DNA of 64,000 bases from Torreya grandis (Eukaryota > Streptophyta > Pinopsida > Cupressales > Taxaceae), in the NCBI GenBank assembly GCA_037957365.1, contig JARHVA010000123.1, forward strand, positions 2,854,001 through 2,918,000. Reading direction: 5' to 3'. The notes under the pieces were generated by a model. The model was not told the DNA's origin. It made no database searches and was given only the letters and a program-made list of their open reading frames with translations. Of this stretch, positions 14,447 to 25,690 are shown piece after piece; position 1 is the first letter of the stretch, and each line of letters begins with the position of its first letter. The translations under genes were made by a program, and so were the position numbers.

Positions 14447-16755
14447 TATTGATGCTATTTCTTGCACCCTTGATAGAAGGCTGAACTTATATCTTCCATG
14501 CGGCACAATGGAGACTCCCCTCTTGCTTGTGGGCCTAGAAAAACTAAGAGGATAATCTCTAGATAAGGGCTAGCTCCCTTTAATGCATATCTAAGTTATT
14601 TCACTATTACTGCTAATATATAAAAGGGGGGGTGAAAAGAGAGAAGGATATTGAAAATAGAAACTAACCTAAGACAGTGATGCACCAAACAAGTATGATC
14701 TACTCAGTTACTCACACTTCAAACCAGAAGAGGATGTACATACACTTTATCTGATGAAAAGACTAGAATTTAGGGATCTTTAATAAGGAGGCTTAATGAA
14801 GACACCTAGAAAATGAACTTACCATAGGTGCTATAGAAAACACACTGTCTGATAACCCTTTTTTGTCTCTGTGCTCTAGATGCAACACTTCCTGTTAACC
14901 TACAAAACTAGTAATCTAGCTACACTAGGTGTGTTGGTGTCAACTTGTGAAAGCATGAAGCTAAAATGACTAAACACAAGGTTAATACACAAACACACTC
15001 AGAGATATAACTAGTCAAATAGAGGTAAAATGCATTTTATTGATTCAAGGTGAAATTTTGGTATGGCTTCACCTTACAAAATGAGAGAGAGATGCCTTTC
15101 TCAAATAAGAGTTTACAATATATATAGAAGAGAAAGAAATGGTTCTTTTTTCCACAAGTGGCCCATGCTACGTTTAATTCATTGGGAAGAGGAAGTCCGG
15201 TGAAGGAATCCATGCTACAGCAGTCCAAGTCTTGACTTTGGCATTTAAATTATATTAAACATCATTGTGAAAGTATGGGTCACACCTTTATATTTGAAAA
15301 CAAGACCACTTATTAAATAGGTTCATGTGGTTGTCTACTCATTAATGCTTAAATGACTCATTAATTCTTAAATGAAGAAAAATAGGTCACACCTTTCACT
15401 ATTTGCACTCCTTGATGACCATTTCGTAAGGACTGTTTCAACCACTAGCATAACTCCTCGGCTGACATCTCTTTTGCCACCTGGGCTATTCTATCTATGT
15501 CTGTGATTGGCTCTTCAGGCTCCTTTCTTGATAGGTCACTAAGTTTACTCTTAGCTTTTGTCTTTTCTTGGTTCTTTTAGCCCTCAGGGCTATCTTTTGT
15601 CATTTATTGGCCCTTTCTGGTAATCTGAGTTCTCAAGGCTATCTTCTCATCTTTTGCTAGCAATTTAAGCTCTCAGACTCTCTTCTCAGTGGGTCACTGA
15701 GTTTCCACACACAAGCCTATCCTTAAGTATTTCAACATCAATGGCTATCTTATCATCATAAATTTGATGTTCACAAACCTGTCACCATTTGAAAGCCAAT
15801 GGCTACTTTATTGTCCTGAATTTAACATCTGCGAGGATGTCACTAGACATTTGAATTCCAACGGCTAGTTTGTGATGTTGAATTTAACGTCTTCAGGCCT
15901 GTCACCCCTTTGGCAATTTCTTTGGATTTCCACAATCCCATTAGCCTTTTTTATTCATTTAGATCTTTGCAATTGAACCCTCATGAAGGGAAAGTGTCAC
16001 TTCAAGGCTTTGAAAAGGTCCCTTCTTGGTAGCCGAGAGTCCCCCGCAAGGGGACTTTCCCTTTGGGCTCCTTCAGGTTGCCTTGGATTCTCAATTCCTT
16101 TAGATGAAATGTCTGAAGGAATTCCCTCAGACATTTTACCCAGAGGAAATATTTTCAAAGGGTAATTTTCTATTTGGCTCTTTGCCTTGTGAATTTCTTC
16201 AAACAAAATGTCTGAAGGAATTCCTTCAGGCACTTTGTCTGAAAGAATTCACATTGACTTCCATTGGATTTCCTTCATATTTATTCTTCAGACAAAATTT
16301 TGAAGTAAATCCTTACTTTTGCCTTAGTCTTTTCTCTGAAGAAAACCTTATCTTTTGGCCCTCTTCTTTGGTCCCTCTACAAGTGTTTTCTACCTTTCGC
16401 AAGGGCATTTAGGCCCCAAGTTGCCCTTTGGACCCTGTTGAAAGGCCCAATTGGTAATTTTCCTACCCTCCACAAGGTCACTTTGTCTTTGGAGCCTTTT
16501 AAAATGACTTGTGTGCTTTGACCCAGCCCATGCTTTGCCAAAAGGCTTGTGTAGACTGACTGCCCAAAATGGGAAAAAACCTATGGATCAACCTGAGATA
16601 TATACAAGGCTCAAGTCATTTGGCTCAAAAAATAGGCCTATTATAAAAGGGGAAAAGCACATCAGTAGAAGGGTCAAAACATGACTGACTGCTCAAGATA
16701 GTGGGGAAGGAAGGGAGACCAATTTTTTGGCATGCAGGGTCAAAAATAGTCAACA
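14447..16755 (-). repeat. 5' LTR of the gypsy element
   Basis: This 2,309-bp LTR pairs with 5862-8155. It contains two GAATTC-centred palindromes: 16107-16136 (one mismatched pair in 15) and 16209-16232 (one mismatched pair in 12). Open frames at 15983-16412 on either strand are by-products of these and are not genes. Confidence 0.92.
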
Positions 16756-17935
16756 CTAAGTAAAGAGGGTAAATACATGTATATATTATAAATAGCTAAT
16801 TTAATTTATTTATCTAAAATAATGAATGTAAGGATAAGATTCACTTATCTAAAATAAAATGAGTGTCCCTGGATGATGATGATGTTGAAATAGGTTAGAG
16901 AGACAACTTAGAGCCCTTTTGTTTCAAAATTAGAGTTTTAGTTACCTTAGCATAATAACACAATTAGTTGGACACTAGCACATTTCACTATTTTCAAAGG
17001 CACCGCACTAATGTCCTTTTGTGGATAGGGGTTCTAAGACTCTTGGAGATGCTATGAGAGGTCTTTTGGGTTTTGTAGATGTGCTCATGAGTTCTCGATC
17101 ACTCTTATGTATCATTGTTTGGTTGATTTTCATTTAAAACCCTAATGAACACCTACACACATGAAACAAATACATAATCAAATTAAAAAGGAAGGGGAAA
17201 AGTGGTTTGTGGGATATTACAATCACATAATGCATAACCCCTATTATTTTGACTGATGCCTACATTAACCCCAATGATATCGGTCTCAAATTGCATGTAG
17301 TTTTCCTTGAGGGAATGCACATAATCAATGAACATGTTATGCTAGAATGAGTTTTGCTTAGGCTATTATTTGATCAAGCATGAAGATCTATGTGTGATGA
17401 TGAGTAATATGTAGAGTCTTGAGCTATACTATTAACATATTTTTATGTAATTATGTGCCAAATTAGTAAGTGTTGGATGTAAAATGCCTTGTGAGGCTAT
17501 TTACATATAAAGAACTTTAATTTGAATGTAATATGTTTACTCATAGGCTGACAAGGTCAACATATATATAAAATCATGATAAGAGACCTAAAGGAAGGGT
17601 AAATACCTGAAACAAGCTAAAAATGTGACTATTAGATTATAGCATTGAGGTGGACATTAGCATAGTGCATTACTATTCAAGGTCATGTTATTGTCTTATA
17701 GGCAAAATACTAGGTAGTGATTATGATAGATAGGCCATGGGGCCCTTGTGACTGGGATAACATGACATAAGACCACTGATGGTGCAACAAGCAGTTAAAA
17801 ATAAGTCATAATAATGACCAAAAGACCAAAGTGACCATGTAAACAAGACTTTCACTCATAATTAAGAACTTCCTGTGAAAGAGCTACAAAAGACATAGTA
17901 CTTGTGTTGTTTTACCAACTTAGGGTGTGTACATT
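16756..17935 (+). repeat. Dispersed repeat R1, copy a, right fragment
   Basis: This is the continuation of 5816-5861 after the gypsy insertion; the first five bases are the duplicated target CTAAG. It aligns with 45,223-46,353 over about 1.2 kb: TAAAGAGGGTA near the start, AAATGCCTTGTGAGGCT in the middle, ACATAGTACTT near the end. Similarity stops at about 17,935. No coding content is seen and the repeat family is unknown. Confidence 0.85.
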
Positions 17936-18379
17936 TCCCCCATTTTTATTCTATTAATGAAATGGAAATGAAAGCACTAGAGTAAAATTAAAACAAAAGT
18001 GTGTACCTATACTTAATTATGTGGATGTGTTCTGGACCTGGCCCACTTCTTAGCCAAATAAGTGGACAGGCATTTGGAATACTAGCTATGAAGATAAAAT
18101 CCACAATGTGGGTGTCCCATGTACTGAATCTAAGTAATGGATTGGATTGTGAGAAATAAATGCTTTTTTGTCACCACTCTAATATGTGACTGTGTTTGAG
18201 AAGTGTTGGAAATATTTTCATTAATGTCAAAGGTCTAGCATTTTTGGTGATAAAGGCCCCATTGTATTTAATGGTGTTTTTAATATTCATATCTTGGCTA
18301 ATTTGTGCTAATATTTATTTAATATTAATGAATATATTTTTGGTTGCATATAAGTCAAAAAGGGGCCTATGGAGAAGTC

Positions 18380-18600
18380 AAAGAGTCACAAGGTAAAAGA
18401 TGAAAGAGGAATGGGACACATTTTCTCATGAAGAACCACCTTGAGGAATTCCAAGAGTCACCATGTGAAGACAAAAGAGGTATGTCACATTTTTCCATGA
18501 AGGGACACTTTGAGGAATATGAAAAGTCACCAAGATAAAGACAAAAGAGGAAAGGATGCTTTTGCTTATGAAGGGTCACCATATGACTTTTCAAATGCAA
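18380..18600 (+). repeat. Degenerate ~70-bp tandem repeat in the solo LTR
   Basis: About three units are visible, each starting AGTCAC(A/C)A and containing GACAAAAGAGG or a variant, then CATGAAG and GAGGAAT. Related GAAGGGTCA phrases continue to about 18,660. Confidence 0.7.
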
Positions 18601-18837
18601 GGATACGAAGGGTCATGCAAGTTTGGAACCATTTTCCATGAGGATTGAAGGGTCACAAATGGTGAATGTCAAAGGTTATTTGAAAAGCTATAAATAAAGG
18701 CTTGAGAAGCCATTTGTAACATGTAAGAGAGTGTATGGTTTGTTTGTTTTTTTAAAGAGAGAAAAGTAGGAGATATTGTAGAGTTATATCATTTGTTGAG
18801 TGAGCAACATTAAGATATAGTTGTGTTTTATACACAA

Positions 18838-19016
18838 GAGGGGTTGGTGCTCCTATGGATTGGTGCTCACAAATATTTGCAAGGGGTTGGCACTCTTGTG
18901 GGTTGGTGCTCTTGTGGGTTGGTGCTCACAAATAGTTGTTGTGTTGGTGCTTAGCAAAGGGGTTGGTGCTCCTACAAGTTGGTGCTTGCAAAATTTGTAT
19001 TTTGAGTTGGTGCTCA
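18838..19016 (+). repeat. GGTTGGTGCTC minisatellite
   Basis: The word GTTGG(T/C)(G/A)CTC recurs about nine times in 180 bp with variable spacers (CACAAATA, TTGTGG, CTACAA). It lies inside the solo LTR upstream of the (CT)n tract. Confidence 0.85.
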
Positions 19017-19074
19017 TTCATATACTTGAGATTGTTCTCTATGATTTTTCCCACTTTGGGTTTCCATGTAAAAA

Positions 19075-19199
<125 letters not shown>

Positions 19200-19859
19200 G
19201 GTGTAAATTATTGTTTCAGTTTTATTTCATATCTTGAATGTGTGATTAAGTGGTTAAAGAAAAGAAATAATATTAAGTAAAAAGATATATAATATATTGA
19301 TTCACCCCACCTCCCCTCTTAGTATATTTCGTGCTTAACAAGAAGTAATTTTTAACAATGGAGAAACAAACCCTATTTTTCCCCACTATGATATGTAACT
19401 ATGTTTAAGAAGTAATTTATGAATGTGGAGAAACAAGCCCTACTTACCCCCACTCTGATATATAACCGAGTTTGAGAATTAATTTTTACTTGGAGTTTAA
19501 AACTATTGCTCGAACTGTATAATCTGGGTCTAGTGAAAACTATGGATAAACCATTACAGAGGACTATATGACCCAATTTAGTGACATCCTAGTGAAATTT
19601 TGAGTATAATATGATAATATATGCATAGATAATGGTATAATTTATGATTTCATCTATATAACCTAGTGAAATCATGTGGGGTTGAGGACATGTGCCCTGG
19701 ATCATACCCCCCAAACTTGATATCTGAGTAATGTAGTTGTATATGCTATGTATAAATTTGTATATATGTATAGGGGTGGTGTACCATGTACGTACCCCAA
19801 TAGTCATAATATAAATATGGAACTATGTAAAATATAAGAATCTAGACCAATATCTGACA

Positions 19860-20275
19860 AGATCATGGAACCCTATAAATCTAAGTCAAACTATGTATAT
19901 GTATATTTGAGTCACTATATATCTGAGTATTTGAGTCAACTTGTGAGTATGAATCATTGAATTGGGAAATCTGAGTCAAATGTGTTTCTAAGTCATTGAA
20001 TCAAGAAATTTGAGTCAATTATGTATATGTATATCTAAGTATTTAACTATGTTTGAGTCACTAAATTAGGAAATCTGAGTCAACTATGTATCTGTATATC
20101 TGAGCCACCAAGTAAATCTATGTATCTAAGCCTAACTATGTGTCTAATTCATTAAAATAGGAAATCTAAGTCAACTATATATTTATATATCTAAGACATT
20201 GAGTAAATATGTATATCTAAACCTAACTATGTGTTTGAGTCATTGAATCGAGAAATCTGAGTCAATTATGTCGGT
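19860..20275 (+). repeat. Degenerate minisatellite built on GAAATCTGAGTCAA
   Basis: The phrase (G)GAAAT(C/T)T(G/A)AGTCAA recurs near 19,963, 20,006, 20,069, 20,158 and 20,249, separated by TATGTAT and TCTAAGT-type spacers. The last three are about 90 bp apart, the earlier ones 40-65 bp. It adjoins the (TA)n tract. Confidence 0.75.
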
Positions 20276-20282
20276 GTGAATA

Positions 20283-20424
<142 letters not shown>

Positions 20425-20899
20425 CCACCTTTTGGTGAGAGAGCCAAAACCAGGGTAAGGGTATCAAACCAAAAGTCAATCATGTTAGATAATAGTTAGT
20501 GTTTATAAGATAATTTTGGGATCGATTATTTTGGTAACTATAGAGGAATCATTTGTAAATTGGGAGTAAGATAGACTCATGGTCTATATTGAGTTTACTA
20601 AAGAGATATGAGTTTTTATCATTTATGGAGTCAAATCGAGTAGGATAGAAGTGTAACTAGTATGGTTCAGGGTATATCATTATTGAGTCCTACACACAAG
20701 AAACAAATAATAAATTAGAGATATAGTTTTTGAGATATCACAGTTGAAAGATTTTTGTAATAGTGGAAACAATTCATGCATAAGGGAAACCTTAGGTAGG
20801 TGGCATTTTTAAAAAATGGTTTAATTAGGTTGATTTATTGATTTCAAAAATCATTTGAACTTTTTAATTTGAGATAATTGTTGCTCTGAGTCCAAAAAC

Positions 20900-23000
20900 A
20901 TGTCAAGGAGACAAGGAGTGAATATGACCCACTATGAAGAGGTGGAGGCGCTCATCTAGGTTGATGAGGAGGTCACTTTGGTAAGGATCCCCTTATTTTC
21001 CATGCTTTTGATTTTTTGATTAAGATTTTTATCACTTTTATCATCATTTATCTAGATTATGGATCTTTTTACAAGGGTCATAGTAGTGTACCAAGGATAG
21101 TGTTAGTGTCTTGGGCTACCACACTAGCATCCATAGACTATGCTAACATCCAATGCTAGTGTCATGTTTGCATCACTAATGTCATGTGGTTTAAATACTA
21201 TAACTTTAGATTCTAATTTACATTTAATGATTGTTTTAACATGTATATTTATCAATTGGAGATGCTAATGTCTTATTTTAGGTGTTTTTACAGGTGGATG
21301 TATGCATGAGGGAGTTTCATAGTGGTTAGATGAAGGAGTAATTATGTGGGATGCCCTTGATAGATGATGAGAGAGTAGTTGTGGATAGGTATGGTTTGGG
21401 TTATGTGGCACCACTTTCACCTATACACTGAGATTTCCATATGATGATTGCACTATGTGAGTGTTGGAATGTTTATAAATGTACTTTTTGGCTACCCACC
21501 AAAGAGATTATTGTTACCTTATAGGATGTGTACATAAAACTTAGATTACCCATTACTAGTCAATGGGAAGTATTATAGGAGGCAACTAGGGATATAGATA
21601 TAGAGTGGGCCTCAAGGTATTTTACATCCATACTTATGGGGACCCATTATCGGGGGAGTAGTAGTGATGTATTGTTGTTTGTGATTGTTATAATGAATGT
21701 TTTATGATTGCTAATTTTTTTGGTGGTGTGACTAACTTCATTTATTATTATGGATGGTAGCATGGTATCAATTTCATATAGGATGCATGGGATTTTCTAA
21801 GATGTAGAGGAGCATGGGACCATATACTCATGGAGTCACACTATGTTAACCCACTTGTATCAAGATTTGTATCATTTTACTCAAGATTTGTGTGGTGTGG
21901 GATTAGATCCTTGACATTGTTACATTATTGGGCTTATGATCACATTGCAGTAGCTAATCCTGAGGGGTTTTTAAATGTAGATTGGTCACACCCATAGGTA
22001 TTTATAGAGAGATGGATTGGCACATATCCCATGAGATTGAGGATCATAATACATTATCGATGGGTATTAGATTGGGTGACACCAAGAGACATTATTTGGA
22101 GACCTTATAGGGGATTTTAAGGATGGCTCAAGGATGAGAGTCAATTGAGATGGATTTAAGTGAGTTGGTAGTTGCATGACCATTGGGTCACAATTTTTGA
22201 GAGATTATAGTATAATCAGGTGACACAGTAGTTTGGTATGGTCCAAGATATGCCTCTCATACCATGGGTGTGGGTGAGGAGTAGTTAGGCCCTAATAAGG
22301 CCAAATAGTAGCCTGAGACCCACAGTAGCTAAGTTGGCATTGATTCTAATGATATGGTGAGATCCTATTGTAGAGATAATTAATGTAGATGATATGGGGG
22401 TTATTGATGCTTTATTGTTAAGGTGAGGATGACATAAATGGCCATCATTATTTCTAGGAGATGGGGCCATTATAGAGGATGTCCTAGATATGGATCCCAC
22501 TAGAGCAGTTGAGGGTATGTTATTATTTGTTGATTTTACATGCTTTTTTATTTAGTATTGACCAACTAGTTTTTTCAATTTGGTCTAATTTATTGTGTTG
22601 GTGTGTGTAGGTTTAGGAGATGACAAGTATTGGGAAACCATCATTGAGGCTGCAGTATAAGATCTTACACAATATATTTGTGATGATGTCATAGATGATG
22701 GGTTAGTGGAGAGGTTTACATGAGTTACAAGTGTCCATACCCACCTATTTGATTGAGAATCCATTACTATTGTAGTGTATAGGTGGGTAGATGTGGATAG
22801 AGATGAGCACATGTTGAGTTTTAGAGGTGAGCTATGCCCCACCTAATAGCTTGGGTGGGGCTAGTAGCAGGATCATGGATGACTATATTGGTATATAGTG
22901 TGAGCATGTGAATTTAGTAGCTAAGGAAATAATGATAAGAGAGAGGGAGCATAGTCATAGATCTTAATCTTAATCTAGATATAATAAGGACATGGGAGAA
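20900..23000 (+). pseudogene. Plant mobile domain (aminotransferase-like) pseudogene
   Basis: I recognise the plant mobile domain family from several conserved blocks. A first exon starts at ATG 20900 and ends at a GTAAGG donor (20981); it has an in-frame TAG. After an acceptor near 21293 the frame reads DERVVVDRYGLGYVAPLSPI, then MMIALCECWNVYKCTFWLP and DVYIKLRLPITSQWEV, matching the family's ALVERWRPETHTFHLP and DVALLLGLPVDG-type blocks. Later pieces are YSWSHTMLTHLYQDLY, LLHYWAYDHIAVANP, DIIWRPYRGF and QQFGMVQDMPLIPW. A possible last exon begins at 22613. Many stops and at least one frameshift kill it. The copia array interrupts its 3' part after 23000. Family members occur both as host genes and inside transposons; which applies here is unclear. 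Confidence 0.75.
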
Positions 23001-23131
23001 TGTTAGGATTGTGGAGCTAAAAGCTTCATTGATGCAGACATGAAGGAGGTTGCAGAATGAGTTGCCGAAGTGTCAGAAGTGTTTGGCGTTGGTCTGGCCA
23101 ACCGGCGTCGGCAGGGTAAGACAGGAAGGCA

Positions 23132-23194
23132 ACCAACGTCGGTCATATATCGGCCGGCGTCGGCGACCCCAGGCAGACAGGGACCGACGTCGGT
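23132..23194 (+). promoter_or_regulatory. Palindromic ACCGACGTCGGT motifs in the LTR U3
   Basis: Two copies lie 140-200 bp upstream of the TATA box. The left one is mutated here (ACCAACGTCGGT) but intact in LTRs 2-6, for example at 26409-26420; the right one is 23183-23194. Between them is CGGCCGGCGTCGGC. Each palindrome is two opposed copies of ACCGAC, the DRE/CRT core bound by DREB/CBF factors, around an ACGT core. The regulatory role is inferred. Confidence 0.6.
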
Positions 23195-23335
23195 CGCCTG
23201 TGTGGTTCGACTGCGAGCTATTTACGGGCAGTTAGCTAACGAACCAAGTGTTTGCATGATGAGCGCTAATTTTAGACTCATAGCTGCGGATCTAATTATG
23301 GTAATTAGATGTCTAATCATTGTTTAGATGAGATC

Positions 23336-23342
23336 TATATAA
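23336..23342 (+). promoter_or_regulatory. Predicted TATA box of the LTR promoter
   Basis: TATATAA at position 336 of the 1,177-bp LTR, in a GATCTATATAATAGAC context. The same site recurs in every LTR (26613, 29910, 33206, 36503, 39800). Transcription would start about 30 bp downstream, making U3 roughly 365 bp. Confidence 0.6.
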
Positions 23343-23804
23343 TAGACTCATGGTTGTATTGGAAAAGTGTGCTAGGGAGTAAGAGAGCATAATTATAAGC
23401 TCCTTCTGTGTGTGAGGTAGAGCTATGGTGCGTTCCTCCTAGTGCCACAGTACCAGGTGTGTTGGTGCTGGATTGGAGAGCCAGCTGGGTTCTTCAAGAG
23501 TGTAGGATCTTGGTCACAGTTGCATGGCCTATATAGGAGATCTACATGATAAGTAAGATCGTTGATCTGCAGGTGTATGTGTGTGCAAGGTCGAGGTTCA
23601 CAGCTGAATAGAACCATTGTTTGATTTGCAGGTGTGCAAGGTCATATAGACAGCAACACAACAGGGAGCAGTATCAGGCAGGATCTACTTGGAGTACAGG
23701 TGTGTACTCGGATAGAGCAAGAGGAAGGCAAGGGAGTTCCTTCCATAAGTATGGTCTGTTGAATTGCAGGTTGTTGCAGATTCATGGGAGATCTACTTGA
23801 AGTA

Positions 23805-23880
23805 CCTTGAGTACTTGTGGAGCACGTGGAGTGCTTGTGGAGTGCGTGGAGCACTTGTGGTGTGCGTGGAGCACGGGAGG
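23805..23880 (+). repeat. GTGGAGCAC-type minisatellite with a G-box in the LTR
   Basis: A short run of GTGGAG(C/T)(A/G)C(T/G)TG units. It includes one CACGTG G-box at 23823-23828. It lies in the transcribed part of the LTR and recurs in all six copies. Confidence 0.65.
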
Positions 23881-24171
23881 TGAACACCAACTCTGTATTT
23901 GAGTTGGGTGTTGGGACCTGTGAGAGGGAGAGCTTTGGGGAGAAGAATTACTGTTCACTTGAGGTGTGGGAAACCTCTGTAAGGTGGTGGAGAAGAAGTG
24001 GCATCTTCTTTATTGTATTCTTTTCTGTATAAAGTGTTAATACAATTTGGTATTGTCTCTCATATCATGTGTTATTCTGAATTCTAGTTACTTGGTGAAT
24101 CTGGTTAATTTCCGCATATCAAGTTGCTTGGTTTGGTAATCAAATTGTGTGCTTCCGGTTTATCATTCCTC

Positions 24172-24238
24172 CCAACAAGTGGTATCAGAGCCTTGGTTGT
24201 AGGTTCTTGAGCTTGATACCAACAAGTGGTATCAGAGC
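24172..24238 (+). promoter_or_regulatory. Duplicated initiator-Met primer-binding site
   Basis: The 20-bp phrase CCAACAAGTGGTATCAGAGC occurs at 24172-24191, spanning the LTR end, and again at 24219-24238. TGGTATCAGAGC is complementary to the 3' end of initiator-Met tRNA. The pair recurs in all five internal regions. Confidence 0.9.
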
Positions 24239-24338
24239 TAAGGTTGGAGGAAGCAGGTTTTGTGTTTGGTTACAGGGCACTCTCAGGGGTTTCTGATCGA
24301 GTGGGAGTAGAGCAACAGCAGATCAAAGTAAGCTAAGA

Positions 24339-25148
24339 ATGGAGGAGTTGAAAAGCACAGATGGTCACTCACGGTCCTATGGAAAGAAAGAGCAGGTAAA
24401 AGATTATTGCTGGTTGGTAGCAGATCAGCGTGAAGAAACTGAAGATACAGATGTAGCAGGTGTTGTTGCACAGGATGTGTTTACAGGTTTCTTGGATAAA
24501 GTTGAATCTTGGATAAAAGATTCGGTTGCCTCTTTCCATGCAGTTCCAGGTAGAGGAGCTGGTGAGCCTTGCCAAAGAATTGGCAAAGGGGAAGTGAAGC
24601 TGAAATTGTAGGCGGCCAACACGCAGGGGTTGATGAAGGTCATGCAGGTCCCAGGCTTGGAGATATGGCTAATTTCTTCAGAAAGATTGGGTGATGAGAG
24701 ATGCACAAGAACTCTCACAGCGGATGCACTTGAATTAGCTGGTGGTAAGAAAACAGGTATCCTTTATCTACTTGTTTATATTACTGATTCTTCTTTTGTT
24801 GCAGAGACGTGGCTTCGTAGGCTTGGTCACATGAGCAGAAAGGAGATGCATGTTCTTAAGCGGAAGACAGATATATTTGACAGGCTTAAGAACTGGAAAG
24901 CCTTGGTGTTTATGGAGGAGATGGCGGACAGAACCCAGTGGATGTGGCTGGATACTTCTGAGCAGGGCAGTTTGGACATGGGTTTTGATTCAAAGAAGCT
25001 CGCGGGTAAAAAGTCATCACTCACAGGTGAACACAGGTACCGATGTCGGTCAGGAGGAACCAGCGTCGAACAGACAGGTGCCGATGTCGGTCATGTGCAG
25101 ACCGAAGCCGGTGATGTCGGTCATGGGACCGACGTCGGTAGTATGTAA
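24339..25148 (+). pseudogene. Copia polyprotein remnant, unit 1 (stop at codon 91)
   Basis: Same reading frame as the intact 276-codon version in unit 2. A CAG-to-TAG change at 24609-24611 cuts it after 90 residues, and the frame resumes at 24630. It also lacks 21 bp near 25,113, so the tail is shorter. It keeps the zinc-knuckle-like SYGKKEQVKDYCW, the protease-like WIKDSVASFH and the pre-integrase LRRLGHMSRKEM. Confidence 0.85.
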
Positions 25149-25282
25149 GACCGATGTCGGTTAGGAGAACCGACGTCGGTAGAAGGGACACTAGCGCAGG
25201 CAGGTTGGTAGTCAGGTACAGACGCATGGAACCGACGTCGGTCGGATGCAGACTGTGGAGTGACCGAGGTCGGTCACTGTAA
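25035..25282 (+). repeat. Cluster of palindromic CCGAYGTCGG motifs in internal region 1
   Basis: About ten exact or one-off versions of ACCGA(C/T)GTCGGT are spaced about 15-50 bp apart, joined by CAGG-rich linkers. Two exact ACCGACGTCGGT copies occur at the 3' side. The cluster recurs in the other units (unit 2: 28313-28580, exact copies at 28467 and 28529). It encodes the DVG-rich tail of the open frame. Confidence 0.85.
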
Positions 25283-25690
25283 CGAATTTTTGGGTGGACA
25301 GCAAGCTGTCAAGGAGTCTCAAACACCCATACGGAGGACTGAAGGCGTAAGTAGGCCATCAAATTCGTGTTCCTCTTCTTTATACATGTTGCTAATTGTA
25401 GAGCAGGAAGGATCCAGGAAACAGGTGTGAGCTTGGCATGGATGAGGATGTGATTCCTTGGAGGAGAACCATGACAGGTTTGTTTTGGTAGAGATGCCAG
25501 CAGGTATGAAAGCACAGAGACGAATGGATTCCTTAGTAGAAGAATAGAGAGAACGGATACGTGAGACGGAAGACCAGGTATATGGTCTTGTGGAGCTGCA
25601 GGACAGTGGTACAGGTTTTGACAGGTGGAGGACGGAGCATGGCTTCAGTCAATGTCAGGGTAACTACTGTGGTTTTGTCTTACCAGGGGG

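Larger units (their letters stand above)
5862..16755 (-). mobile_element. Complete, decayed Ty3/gypsy LTR retrotransposon with two RNase H domains
   Basis: This 10.9-kb element lies on the minus strand and is bounded by a perfect 5-bp target duplication, CTAAG (5857-5861 and 16756-16760). Its LTRs are 14447-16755 (5' LTR in element orientation) and 5862-8155 (3' LTR). They start TGTTGACTAT; their far ends read CAATA instead of the usual CAACA in both copies. The internal order on the minus strand is gag, protease, an RNase H-like domain, RT, RNase H, integrase. Integrase after RT assigns it to Ty3/gypsy. No envelope or chromodomain was seen. All frames are broken by stops and frameshifts, and the LTRs differ by roughly 10% by eye, so it is old and immobile. 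The extra RNase H suggests the Tat/Ogre side of the family, which is an inference needing a tree. Confidence 0.93.
23001..24177 (+). repeat. Array LTR 1
   Basis: The outermost left LTR, carrying the left GAGAA flank. Private variants include ATTGATGCAG near 23037 and loss of one palindromic motif (ACCAACGTCGGT at 23132). Confidence 0.96.
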
